64,000 bases of DNA, from positions 868,001 to 932,000 of the forward strand of contig OZ243043.1 in the NCBI GenBank assembly GCA_965212075.1, given 5' to 3'. This stretch comes from CBDBUR01 sp965212075. Its GTDB lineage: Bacteria; Pseudomonadota; Alphaproteobacteria; JAPOUT01; G958296285. The stretch's first letter is position 1; each line of letters begins with the position of its first letter. The notes beneath the pieces were generated by a model. The model saw nothing but the letters and a program-made list of their open reading frames with translations, did no database searches and was not told the DNA's origin. The translations under genes were made by a program, and so were the position numbers. Shown in pieces: positions 41,834 through 50,019 of the stretch.

Positions 41834-42802
41834 TCACATCCCGCACATGCCTTCACATTCATCATTGAGAGATACTTGCTTCTCGTGCTGGGTCTCCTCA
41901 AAGTCTATCTCATTTAGCGGCTTCATGGAACGATGTAAATATAGCTCGCCGCCGAATTTCTTACGCCGCGAGCCCCTGCGCAAGGCGCGATCCGTCTTGA
42001 CGGCCTCTGCCCAGCTTTCGGGGTCGTTGCGGGCCATATCAAGCCATTCGCCATCTGTGTGCATCGGGCAGCCGATACACGCACTGCGCGGCAGATCCCT
42101 ATCCGGATAACGCTTCTTGAACCATTTGATACAGTCCGATCTACTCTTGAGCATCTCTATCAGCGGCCAGCGACTTTTGAGCCAAGGCTCGCGGCTATCC
42201 TTCATGCGCGTGATTTCGTCCTGCGAAATGCCGATCCATTGCTCCACCCATTCGTGGCGCGGCATTGGCTGGCGAAACTTCAGATCGCACAAAGCGCGAA
42301 TCTTGCGCCGGATTGGCTCCAGCTTATATTCGCGGGTGCATTGACGCCGCGCTATGCCCTTCTTGCCGTCTTTGTTCAAAATAAACACCGGCACCGTGAT
42401 GAAATCCTGCCCTGTGCTGTTTTTGCCTGCGAGTAAATGTTTTTGAATCTGCCATGTGCGGCGGCTATCCGGTCGGCCTTGACGGCCCCAATCGCGCTTC
42501 GCCTCGATGATCTCAAACGGATATTTCTGAAACTCTATCTCCCTTTTGAGCCACTTTAAATGGGTGTAGACACTTCTAGGCTCCCAGCCCGTATCGGCAA
42601 AAATCGCATAGTCCGGACGCGGCAGGCGTTTGCCATTCTCATCCTTCAAGTCGCCGCGCGCCGCCATCAGCGCCATCACCGAACTTTGAACTCCCGCACC
42701 TAAACTGATGATCCGCATCTTCGGCTCGCCGATAAAACGACTCGGCGGCACGTCCGCATCACTGGAAAGAGTCAAATTAAGATTTTGCGGGCCTTTGAGC
42801 AT
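41834..42802 (-). CDS. PP-loop (PAPS reductase-like) protein of the phage-associated type
   Basis: 322 residues. PP-loop IISLGAGVQSSVMALMAARG (about 31-50), then YAIFADTGWEPRSVYTHLKWL, RRQCTREYKLEPIRRKIR, WIGISQDEITRMKDSR, SACIGCPMHTDGEWLDM, GELYLHRSMKPLNEID and the terminal NDECEGMCGM. The cysteines in QCT, ACIGC and CEGMC could hold an Fe-S cluster. This family is common in phages and mobile DNA and is distantly related to DndC, the DNA phosphorothioation sulfurtransferase component; its reaction is unknown. AGGAATAG precedes ATG. It is GC-richer than the three genes it leads and overlaps the ParB region by a few codons at most. Confidence 0.82.
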   Translation of the reverse strand: MLKGPQNLNLTLSSDADVPPSRFIGEPKMRIISLGAGVQSSVMALMAARGDLKDENGKRLPRPDYAIFADTGWEPRSVYTHLKWLKREIEFQKYPFEIIEAKRDWGRQGRPDSRRTWQIQKHLLAGKNSTGQDFITVPVFILNKDGKKGIARRQCTREYKLEPIRRKIRALCDLKFRQPMPRHEWVEQWIGISQDEITRMKDSREPWLKSRWPLIEMLKSRSDCIKWFKKRYPDRDLPRSACIGCPMHTDGEWLDMARNDPESWAEAVKTDRALRRGSRRKKFGGELYLHRSMKPLNEIDFEETQHEKQVSLNDECEGMCGM

Positions 42803-42843
42803 ATTAACTATTCCTAATTGAAGTGTGATTCGTTATTAGAAAT

Positions 42844-42849
42844 AGTATA
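42844..42849 (-). promoter_or_regulatory. candidate -10 element for the accessory operon
   Basis: TATACT on the minus strand, about 40 bp upstream of the PP-loop gene start and just past the xseB stop codon. It matches the sigma-70 -10 well, but no good -35 is visible 16-18 bp upstream, so the promoter may be weak or activated. Confidence 0.35.
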
Positions 42850-42860
42850 GCGAAAAGCCG

Positions 42861-43109
42861 TTATGTCTCCTCAGAAAAGGGCTTGGTGGTTATAGGCGCG
42901 GAAGGTTTGCCGTCGGCGCTCAGCGTGATCTTCTCCACCCGCTGCTGCGCCTCCCTCAGCTTCTGCGCGCATAACGACTTCAGCTCCATACCCTCTTCAT
43001 AAATCTTAATCGATTCCTCTAACCCCACATCACCCGACTCCAAGCGCCGAACGATCTCCTCCAGACGCGCCAGCGCCGCCTCAAAATTCATTACCGGTTT
43101 CGCGCTCAT
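42861..43109 (-). CDS. xseB: exodeoxyribonuclease VII small subunit
   Basis: The helical small subunit that activates XseA. Start at MSAKPVMNFEAAL because GGAGGTGAGAAC precedes it and it then overlaps the acyl-CoA dehydrogenase stop as ATGA; 82 residues. The signature FEAALARLEEIVRRLESGDVGLEESIKIYEEG is typical. In most alphaproteobacteria xseB is followed directly by ispA (and dxs); here a four-gene accessory operon separates them. Confidence 0.94.
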   Translation of the reverse strand: MSAKPVMNFEAALARLEEIVRRLESGDVGLEESIKIYEEGMELKSLCAQKLREAQQRVEKITLSADGKPSAPITTKPFSEET

Positions 43110-44839
43110 GTTCTCACCTCCAAGCTCGGATGCGACAATATCCCCGCGCCGCTCTTCGTCGCGCGACACAGCCAGTCTGTCTGCGGCTGGTGTACCAAAC
43201 CATAAAAGCGCGCTCGACTCAAATGATCCTCATCTCCCCCTGCCCGACGCGCCCCGCGCGCCAAATAATAACACCCCAAAACCGTCCCCGCTAACCGCAA
43301 ATATGCCGCCGCTCCCGCCAAACTATCCGACTCCTCATGCGATAACAGCCAGCCCGTCGCTTCCTTCAGCGACACAATGCCCGCACCGAGCTGCTCGCCC
43401 AGCTCCACAAAAAGCGACTCGTTCTGCGATGACAAAACGCGCTGCTCCGCCTCCAGCTCCGCAACCAGCGACTCCATCCCCGCGCCGCCATCGCCGCGCA
43501 GCTTGCGGCCAACCAGATCATTCGCCTGTATCCCGTTCGTCCCCTCATAGATCGGCGTGATCCGCGCATCGCGCAAATGCTGTGCCGCGCCCGTCTCCTC
43601 AATGAAGCCCATCCCGCCATGAACCTGAATCCCCAGCGACGCAACCTCAATCGCCAAATCCGTGCTCCACGCTTTGGAGATCGGCGTCAATAACGCCGCG
43701 CGCACCGTCCAGTGACGACGCGCCTCGGCGTCCGCCGCGTGGTGCGACAGATCAATCGCCACCGCATTCGCATAACATAGAGCGCGCGCCGCCTGCGTCT
43801 GCGACGCCATCGACAGCAGCATCCGGCGAACATCGGGGTGATGAACAATCTGCGCCGATCCCTTCACGCCCGCCGCGCGGCCCTGTTTGCGCTCATGCGC
43901 GAAGGCGAGCGCCTGCTGCCAAGCGCGCTCGGCCAAGCCAACCCCCTGAACCCCAACATGCAGCCGCGCATTGTTCATCATCGTGAACATGCAGGCCAGA
44001 CCCGCATTCTCCTCGCCAACGAGCCAACCCACTGCGCCACCCGCATCGCCATATTGCATCACGCAGGTCGGCGACGCATGAATGCCCAGCTTCTTTTCCA
44101 GACCGATACAGGCCAAATCATTGCGCGTGCCGTCGGGCAGAACTTTCGGCACAAGAAACAGAGAAATGCCTTTCGGGCCCGAAGGCGCATCCGGCAGGCG
44201 CGCCAGCACAAAATGAATGATGTTATCGGTGAGATCATGCTCGCCGAAAGAAATAAAAATTTTCGTGCCGGTGATTTTATAGCTGCCGTCAGATTGCGGC
44301 AGCGCTTTGGTCGTCAGCGCGCCGACATCGGAGCCCGCCTGCGGCTCGGTCAGGTTCATCGTCCCCGTCCATTCGCCCGAGACCAGCTTGGTCAGATAAT
44401 CGCGCTTTTGCGCATCGCTGCCATGCGCGGCGAGCGCCTCAATCGACCCCAGAGTCAATAAAGGCGCGAGCGCAAACGATGTGCAGGCCGAAGAAAAAAT
44501 CTCCTGTGCGGCCACCGACACCGCAAGAGGCAGACCTTGTCCGCCATAATCTGGCGCTGCGCTCATCGCGCTCCAGCCGCTTGCGGCGTAGAGCTTGTAG
44601 GCTTCGCGGAACCCTGTCGCCGTGTGCACCTCCTGCCCGTCGAGACGGCAGCCCTCTTGATCGGCGCGCGCGTTCAACGGCGCGATGGTCTTCTCCGCAA
44701 ACTTGCCCGCCTCTTCCAAAATGGCGCGAGTCAGATTCTTGTCGGTTTCGGCATATTGCGGCAGCGCGCGGCACTCGTCTAATCCGGCCTGAACCTCCAG
44801 CGCAAAACAAATATCGTCAATCGGGGCGCGATACGTCAT
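43106..44839 (-). CDS. acyl-CoA dehydrogenase (long DmdC-like form)
   Basis: An FAD enzyme that introduces the alpha-beta double bond into acyl-CoA. 577 residues, longer than the ~390 of classical members, with the extra C-terminal domain of the group that includes 3-methylmercaptopropionyl-CoA dehydrogenase. Motifs: YGGQGLPLAVSVAAQEI, TMNLTEPQAGSDVGAL, KIFISFGEHDLTDNIIHFVLAR, QVHGGMGFIEETGAAQHLRDARITPIYEGTNGIQANDLVGRKL. AGGAGATCTATCTT precedes ATG. Substrate not determinable. Divergent from the Sua5 gene across 47 bp. Confidence 0.9.
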   Translation of the reverse strand: MTYRAPIDDICFALEVQAGLDECRALPQYAETDKNLTRAILEEAGKFAEKTIAPLNARADQEGCRLDGQEVHTATGFREAYKLYAASGWSAMSAAPDYGGQGLPLAVSVAAQEIFSSACTSFALAPLLTLGSIEALAAHGSDAQKRDYLTKLVSGEWTGTMNLTEPQAGSDVGALTTKALPQSDGSYKITGTKIFISFGEHDLTDNIIHFVLARLPDAPSGPKGISLFLVPKVLPDGTRNDLACIGLEKKLGIHASPTCVMQYGDAGGAVGWLVGEENAGLACMFTMMNNARLHVGVQGVGLAERAWQQALAFAHERKQGRAAGVKGSAQIVHHPDVRRMLLSMASQTQAARALCYANAVAIDLSHHAADAEARRHWTVRAALLTPISKAWSTDLAIEVASLGIQVHGGMGFIEETGAAQHLRDARITPIYEGTNGIQANDLVGRKLRGDGGAGMESLVAELEAEQRVLSSQNESLFVELGEQLGAGIVSLKEATGWLLSHEESDSLAGAAAYLRLAGTVLGCYYLARGARRAGGDEDHLSRARFYGLVHQPQTDWLCRATKSGAGILSHPSLEVRT

Positions 44840-44886
44840 AAGATAGATCTCCTGAAATTTTTCACCAGCTAATTGAAAATAGCAGA

Positions 44887-45846
44887 ATGAACGAGATGAT
44901 GAGCAAAATTATTCCCCCTGATGCCAAAAGCGTGAAAGATGCCGCCAACGCTTTGAGGCAGAGCGCGCTCGTCGCCTTCCCGACCGAGACGGTCTATGGG
45001 CTGGGCGGCGATGCGACCTCGCCGCTCGCGGTGGCCAAAATCTTTGAGGCCAAACAAAGGCCAGCCTTCAATCCGCTGATCACACATATTATTGATCTTG
45101 CAGCGGCTGAGGCGCTCGGCGTGTTCAATGATGCCGCGCGGCGGCTGGCACGGCGCTTTTGGCCCGGCCCATTGACTTTGGTGGTGCCGCGCCGCGTCGA
45201 CTGCGCGGTGGCGGATTTGGCCTGTGCCGGAGGCGCGACGATTGCGCTGCGCGTTCCGGCTCATCTGGTGGCGCAAAAATTGCTGGCGGCGGCGCAAATG
45301 CCGATTGCCGCGCCTTCGGCCAATCTGGCCGGACGGCTCAGCCCGACGCGCGCCGAGCACATCAGCGCTTCTCTGCGTGATCGGGTCGCCTATATTCTTG
45401 ACGGCGGCGCAGCCGATTATGGCTTGGAATCTTTGATCATTGGCTGCTTTGATGACGGAGTTTATTTATTGCGCAATGGCGCGATCGCGCAAGAAGAGGC
45501 TGAGGCGGTTTTGGGCGCGCCGCTCGCGCAAGCTGCAGGGGACAAAGAAACAAAGCTCAGCCCCGGACGTTTGGCGGCGCATTATGCGCCCGCCGCAGCG
45601 CTGCGCATCAATGCGTCTGCGCTTCGCCCCGATGAGGCTCTGCTCGCTTTCGGGCGGCATCGTTTGAGTGCGCCGGTCATGCGCAATTTGAGTCCGTCAG
45701 GCGATCTGCGCGAGGCCGCCAGTAATTTCTTTGCGATGCTCCATGAGCTGGATCAATGCGCCGATAAAATCGCGGTGATGCCGGTTCCGATGACCGGCTT
45801 AGGCCGCGCGATCAATGACCGGCTCACCCGCGCCGCAAAAACTTAA
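44887..45846 (+). CDS. L-threonylcarbamoyladenylate synthase (Sua5/YrdC type)
   Basis: Makes threonylcarbamoyl-AMP for the t6A37 modification of ANN-decoding tRNAs. 319 residues: YrdC domain first (VAFPTETVYGLGGDATS; AKQRPAFNPLITHI; RFWPGPLTLVV; TIALRVPAH; APSANLAGRLSPTRAEH), then the Sua5 linker LSPGRLAAHYAPAAAL and a C-terminal Sua5 domain. It is therefore the two-domain Sua5 form rather than short TsaC. MNEMMSK offers two close starts. Confidence 0.92.
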   Translation: MNEMMSKIIPPDAKSVKDAANALRQSALVAFPTETVYGLGGDATSPLAVAKIFEAKQRPAFNPLITHIIDLAAAEALGVFNDAARRLARRFWPGPLTLVVPRRVDCAVADLACAGGATIALRVPAHLVAQKLLAAAQMPIAAPSANLAGRLSPTRAEHISASLRDRVAYILDGGAADYGLESLIIGCFDDGVYLLRNGAIAQEEAEAVLGAPLAQAAGDKETKLSPGRLAAHYAPAAALRINASALRPDEALLAFGRHRLSAPVMRNLSPSGDLREAASNFFAMLHELDQCADKIAVMPVPMTGLGRAINDRLTRAAKT

Positions 45847-45869
45847 CCGCATTAGCCACATTAACCGCT
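45843..45869. repeat. 9-bp imperfect tandem repeat (x3) at convergent gene ends
   Basis: TTAACCGCA, TTAGCCACA and TTAACCGCT are contiguous and cover the stop codons of the Sua5 gene and of the convergent esterase gene. No hairpin terminator is visible in this short gap. Confidence 0.65.
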
Positions 45870-46769
45870 ATGCTGGCGGGTGAAGTCGCCGATTTTTTCC
45901 ATCGCGGCTTGGGCTTCGGGCAGCATGAAATGAAATAGCTGAAACACATGAACCAAATTCGGCCATGTCTGGAACGTTATATTCACGCCCGCTTTTTTTG
46001 CATTGTCAGCAAGAACGCGCGAATCGTCGTAGAGCGCTTCCGCGCTCGTCACTTGGACGAGCAGAGGCGGCAGCCCTTTCAGATCGGCAAAGATCGGCGA
46101 AGCCAGAGGGTCTTTCGCCGATGCGCCGCCCAGATAAAGTCCGGCCATTCTGATTAACCCCTCTTTATTGACCATCGGATCGGATGAGGCATTTGTCTCC
46201 AAAGCCTTCGCGGTGCCGGTCAGATCGGCCCATGGGCTGAGCAGACTGGCACAGGCAGGCAGCGGGAGTTTTTTGTCGCGCGCGGAGAGCAAAAACGCCG
46301 CCGTCAAACCGCCGCCAGCGCTGTCTCCGGCGACAGAGCATTTGGCAGGATCAAGACCCTGATCGTCCAAAAGCCAGCGCCATGCGGCGAGCGCATCGTC
46401 AATCGCGGCGGGGAACGGATCTTCCGGCCCCATGCGATAATCAATCACCAGCAAAGACGACTTCGTCAGATGAGCAATCTGCGCGGTTAAACTGCGATGC
46501 GTCTTCGGCGAACCGAGCACATAGCCGCCGCCATGCAGATAGAGCATCACATGATCTTTGCGCGAAGCCGGTGTGCGCATCCATTCAGCCGGAACATTGC
46601 CCGCTTTGACTGGCGTGATCTCGGCATCCTCGCGGATCGGAAAGGCCGCAACCACCTGCTCCATGCCCTGACGCATTTCCTCAGGCGTTTGTTCGCCTTC
46701 GGCAATCGGCGCGGATTGCAGCAGGGCAAGAATTTGCTCTATCGGAGTTTGGTCTTCTGCTTCACTCAT
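45861..46769 (-). CDS. alpha/beta hydrolase of the hormone-sensitive lipase (esterase) family
   Basis: 302 residues. The oxyanion motif HGGGYVLG (about 78-85), nucleophile elbow VAGDSAGGGLT with catalytic Ser, a later Asp in ADLKGLPPLLVQVTSAEALYDDS and a His in NLVHVFQLF complete the triad. It is probably a cytosolic carboxylesterase for short acyl esters. AAGGAGGACATCAA precedes ATG. It ends against the Sua5 gene; the VOC-family gene lies upstream on the same strand, 29 bp away. Confidence 0.9.
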   Translation of the reverse strand: MSEAEDQTPIEQILALLQSAPIAEGEQTPEEMRQGMEQVVAAFPIREDAEITPVKAGNVPAEWMRTPASRKDHVMLYLHGGGYVLGSPKTHRSLTAQIAHLTKSSLLVIDYRMGPEDPFPAAIDDALAAWRWLLDDQGLDPAKCSVAGDSAGGGLTAAFLLSARDKKLPLPACASLLSPWADLTGTAKALETNASSDPMVNKEGLIRMAGLYLGGASAKDPLASPIFADLKGLPPLLVQVTSAEALYDDSRVLADNAKKAGVNITFQTWPNLVHVFQLFHFMLPEAQAAMEKIGDFTRQHSG

Positions 46770-46798
46770 TTGATGTCCTCCTTTTTGACTAAAATTAA

Positions 46799-47665
46799 TT
46801 ATACCTCTTCAGGACCGATAAACAAAGTCGGAATTTGCGCGGGTGCATTGCGCAACGTAAAAACCGAAGTCCCTTTTTTGCGCCCTTTGCGCACCGGCGA
46901 TAGGTTGAATCCATGCTTCGTCAGGCGCTGGTGCGCCGCGACAATATCCACCACACGCCACGCCAGCCCCCAAAAATGATCAGGCAAATTCTTTTGTCGG
47001 TCTTCGTGCGTTTGCACCACCTCAACGGTCGCGCCGGAGAGCCGAAAAAACATCTGCCGCCCGCCCCATTTCTCTACATGATGATCAAGCGCCAGACGCA
47101 ATCCCATGCCCTGCGCGCCCAGCAAATGATTAACACCATCAGGATCATTGGTGCGAATCACCACATGATCTATATCGCCCACACAGCCGCTGGTTAAATT
47201 CTTTCGCGGCAAAAATGGCAGCAAGTCTGGAGAACTTTGATGCTCAATCGCAAAAAGAAACAGGCCGCGGGTCGCCTCCAGCGCGGGCAGCACAAGACGC
47301 CAGCGCCGCTCCGCGCCATTACGCTCATTCTTGCCCGACCCCTCTTGAACCATCACCGGCGCGATATTGTTCTTTTCAAAAAATTGCTTGCACGCTTGCG
47401 CGTCTTTTGTCGCAAAACTCAAGCCGAGAATGCCTGGGCCTTTCGCCTCCAAATGCGCGCGGCATCTATCGGCAAGCGCGCCCGCGCCGACCGGACTCAT
47501 AAGCTCCACATACATATTGTTAAGCCGAAAAAGCCGGTTCGCCGTCCCCATATCCGGATGAGCCCCCGACCACGATGCCCCACAGCCTAGCATCCGTCTC
47601 GTCTTTCTCGCCGCGCGATCAAGATTACGCACCAATATAATGATATGATCTAATCCCTCCAACAT
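46799..47665 (-). CDS. VOC-superfamily (glyoxalase-like) protein
   Basis: 288 residues with two vicinal-oxygen-chelate modules: LDHIIILVRNLDRAARKTRRMLG at the start and DIDHVVIRTNDPDGVNHLLGAQGMGLRLAL after the midpoint, each beginning with the metal-type DH. FRLNNMYVELMSP and FRLSGATVEVVQTH carry the matching strands. The N-terminal half fits the Glyoxalase_3-like group. The reaction is unknown (isomerase, dioxygenase and lyase activities all occur in this fold). It is divergent from the FAD-oxidase gene. Confidence 0.8.
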   Translation of the reverse strand: MLEGLDHIIILVRNLDRAARKTRRMLGCGASWSGAHPDMGTANRLFRLNNMYVELMSPVGAGALADRCRAHLEAKGPGILGLSFATKDAQACKQFFEKNNIAPVMVQEGSGKNERNGAERRWRLVLPALEATRGLFLFAIEHQSSPDLLPFLPRKNLTSGCVGDIDHVVIRTNDPDGVNHLLGAQGMGLRLALDHHVEKWGGRQMFFRLSGATVEVVQTHEDRQKNLPDHFWGLAWRVVDIVAAHQRLTKHGFNLSPVRKGRKKGTSVFTLRNAPAQIPTLFIGPEEV

Positions 47666-47690
47666 AGCTGCTTAATATAGACGTTCAGAT

Positions 47691-49103
47691 ATGAAACACA
47701 AAATCACTCTCAACCGCGAGAAGGCACTAGACGAGATAAAAAACCTGATCGGCGCACCGCATCTGCTTCTCAAAGAAGAAGACAAAAGCCCCTTCCTGAA
47801 CGAGCCGCGCGGCGTCTGGCAGGGTCAGGCGGCGGCGGTGGCGCGTCCGGCGACGGCGGCGCAGGTCGCCGATGTCATCCGCATCGCCGCACAAGCCGGA
47901 ATGCATATCGTCCCGCAAAGCGGCAATACCGGCCTCGTGGGCGGGCAGATCGCCTTCGACTCCAGCAAGGCCATCACCTTGAATATGGCGCGACTCAATA
48001 AAATCCGCGCCGTCGATGAAGCCAACAACACAATGACCGTCGAGGCCGGCTGCGTGCTCGCCGACATCCACGCCGCCGCCGCGCAGATCGGCCAGCAATT
48101 CCCGCTGCGACTCGCATCGGAGGGATCGTGCCAGATCGGCGGCCTGCTCGCCACCAACGCCGGAGGCCATCACGTGCTGCGCTACGGCATGATGCGCGAC
48201 TTGACGCTCGGCATCGAAGCCGCGCTCGCCAGCGGCCAAATCTGGGACGGCCTCAGCCTCCTGCGCAAAGACAATACCGGCTACGATCTCAAAAACCTGC
48301 TCATCGGATCGGAAGGCACGCTCGCGGTGATCACCGCCGCCGTGATTAAGCTCGCGCCCGAAAATAAAATCACCGCCACTGCGATGCTCGCCCTTGAGAA
48401 CCTCGCTGATGCGCTCGCTTTGTTTCAGCTCGCCGAACGCCATATCGGCGCTGAGCTGATCGCGTTTGAATTGATGCCGCGCATCGGCATTGACTTCATG
48501 CTGCGCCATTTTGACACCGCGCGCGATCCCTTCGCTGCACGCGCGCCATATTATGTTCTCGTCGAAAGTGCCGCGCCCGCGCGACTCGAACAATGGGCCG
48601 AGCGCGCTCTGCACTGCGCCCAAGACGGCGTCATCGCCGCTTCACAAGCACAGGCCGATCAATTATGGTTCCTGCGCGAAAACCTCTCCGATGTCCAAAA
48701 AAAAGAAGGAGCGAGCATCAAACATGATGTCTCCGTGCCGCTGGCGGCCATCCCCGATTTCATCACCCGCGCCCAAGCAAAGCTCAAAGACTTCATGCCC
48801 GACATCCGCCCCATGCCGTTCGGACATATCGGCGATGGCAACATCCATTTTAATCTCTCCCGCCCGCTGAATATGACCGACGAAGATTTTTTGGCGCAGC
48901 AGCCCGCGATCAACAAAATCACCTATGATCTGGTTTTAGAGTTTGGCGGCTCCATCAGCGCCGAACATGGCATCGGCGTGCTCAAGCGCGACCAGCTTCC
49001 CCAGCAAAAAGGCGCGGTCGCCCTTGAGATGATGAAAAAAATCAAAACCGCCCTTGACCCCGAAGGCATCTTTAATCCGGGCAAGATTTTCGAAGGGTCC
49101 TAA
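47691..49103 (+). CDS. FAD-linked oxidase (D-2-hydroxyacid dehydrogenase type)
   Basis: 470 residues, VAO/PCMH-fold flavoprotein. FAD-binding region VVPQSGNTGLVGGQIAFDSSKAITLNMARLNKI, EGSCQIGGLLATNAGGHHVLRYGMMRDLTLGIE and the DLKNLLIGSEGTLAVITAA motif; C-terminal metal/substrate part with MPFGHIGDGNIHFNLS and SISAEHGIGVLKRDQL, and PEGIFNPGKIF at the end. This matches D-lactate, D-2-hydroxyglutarate and GlcD-type dehydrogenases; the exact substrate is open. It converges on the nuclease-like gene with a 1-bp gap. Confidence 0.9.
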   Translation: MKHKITLNREKALDEIKNLIGAPHLLLKEEDKSPFLNEPRGVWQGQAAAVARPATAAQVADVIRIAAQAGMHIVPQSGNTGLVGGQIAFDSSKAITLNMARLNKIRAVDEANNTMTVEAGCVLADIHAAAAQIGQQFPLRLASEGSCQIGGLLATNAGGHHVLRYGMMRDLTLGIEAALASGQIWDGLSLLRKDNTGYDLKNLLIGSEGTLAVITAAVIKLAPENKITATAMLALENLADALALFQLAERHIGAELIAFELMPRIGIDFMLRHFDTARDPFAARAPYYVLVESAAPARLEQWAERALHCAQDGVIAASQAQADQLWFLRENLSDVQKKEGASIKHDVSVPLAAIPDFITRAQAKLKDFMPDIRPMPFGHIGDGNIHFNLSRPLNMTDEDFLAQQPAINKITYDLVLEFGGSISAEHGIGVLKRDQLPQQKGAVALEMMKKIKTALDPEGIFNPGKIFEGS

Positions 49104-49104
49104 A

Positions 49105-49962
49105 TCAACCCTTACTAGTCTCAAAAGCCGTCTTCATGAGTTCTTTAAGTAAATCACGCTGCTTGTCTATATCACCCCTTTGAAGCCTTATGCGATAGAG
49201 TCCCTGACGTCCCTTGTATTGCATTTTTAAATCTGCACGCTGAATTTTATCATTGAACTCTTCGGTCTCTTCAAGTTTTAGATGTATATAAAACACATCT
49301 TTTTTTGGGGTGAAAGATACAAAGTTATCAACCCCTCCATCTCGTGCAAGACCAACATAATTTCTCGTATAGTTTAAACTACATCTTTCATCGAACTCGT
49401 GAATGATTTTCAGAACTTCATCGGCCATACAAATAGTTGTCGCTTTAATTTCCCAATAATCTCTAGTTACCGTAGCTACTGCCTCTTCTTCAGCAATGGA
49501 GCCCCGCTTAAGTTCATCTATAACCTTTATGAAACTCAACGTCAGATGTTCGCTGACCTCAAGCGCTTGCATTTGAATCGCAATCAAGGGAATGGTTCCG
49601 TTAAACAATGATACAACATTCAAGAAGCGGCTGGTGATGTCTTCAGCAACCAGCACCGCACAATGTTCATATTGAGGATAGCGCTTGCGTTCAATATCCC
49701 AATATTCAATGGTGCGGATAATATGAGATGGGTCCGACCTGCCAAGTTGAAGCTCAAGCACATATCGTTTCTCAGCGCTGTCTTCCAAAAGCAAATCAAG
49801 CCTTCCAGCACCCGGCTGTCTTTTTTGACTTGCGCGTAATTCTAAATCTTCTCCAAGCCCAAGGATTGACAAGTCTTCTTCAATACGGTCTTGAACCCAC
49901 TTTTCTGTATATTCAAGATGACTCTTGAGCCACACTTTCTTTGGTTTCGTATATGACAACAT
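49105..49962 (-). CDS. PD-(D/E)XK-like putative nuclease, orphan
   Basis: 285 residues from ATG 49962 (GGGGGAGAAAT upstream). The segment PGAGRLDLLLEDSAEKRYVLELQLGR (about 52-77) fits a PD-(D/E)XK core, with Asp in RLDLL and E-x-Q in VLELQLG replacing E-x-K. Upstream EKWVQDRIEEDLSILGLGEDL is the usual first helix. The C-terminal half (VDNFVSFTPKKDVFYIHLKLE) is unassigned. AT-rich against GC-rich neighbours and with no partner gene, so it looks acquired. It may be a solitary defence or repair nuclease; activity is not certain. Confidence 0.6.
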   Translation of the reverse strand: MLSYTKPKKVWLKSHLEYTEKWVQDRIEEDLSILGLGEDLELRASQKRQPGAGRLDLLLEDSAEKRYVLELQLGRSDPSHIIRTIEYWDIERKRYPQYEHCAVLVAEDITSRFLNVVSLFNGTIPLIAIQMQALEVSEHLTLSFIKVIDELKRGSIAEEEAVATVTRDYWEIKATTICMADEVLKIIHEFDERCSLNYTRNYVGLARDGGVDNFVSFTPKKDVFYIHLKLEETEEFNDKIQRADLKMQYKGRQGLYRIRLQRGDIDKQRDLLKELMKTAFETSKG

Positions 49963-50019
49963 GATTAATTTCTCCCCCTCTATCAAGCATGTAGGCACAG
50001 CTTAACTCAAAAGCTATTT

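Noticed and set aside
39243..42802. Known Dnd, Dpd or BREX system
   Set aside because: No cysteine desulfurase, DndD/E, TGT-like DpdA, PglZ or BrxL gene is present; only the PP-loop and ParB folds are shared.
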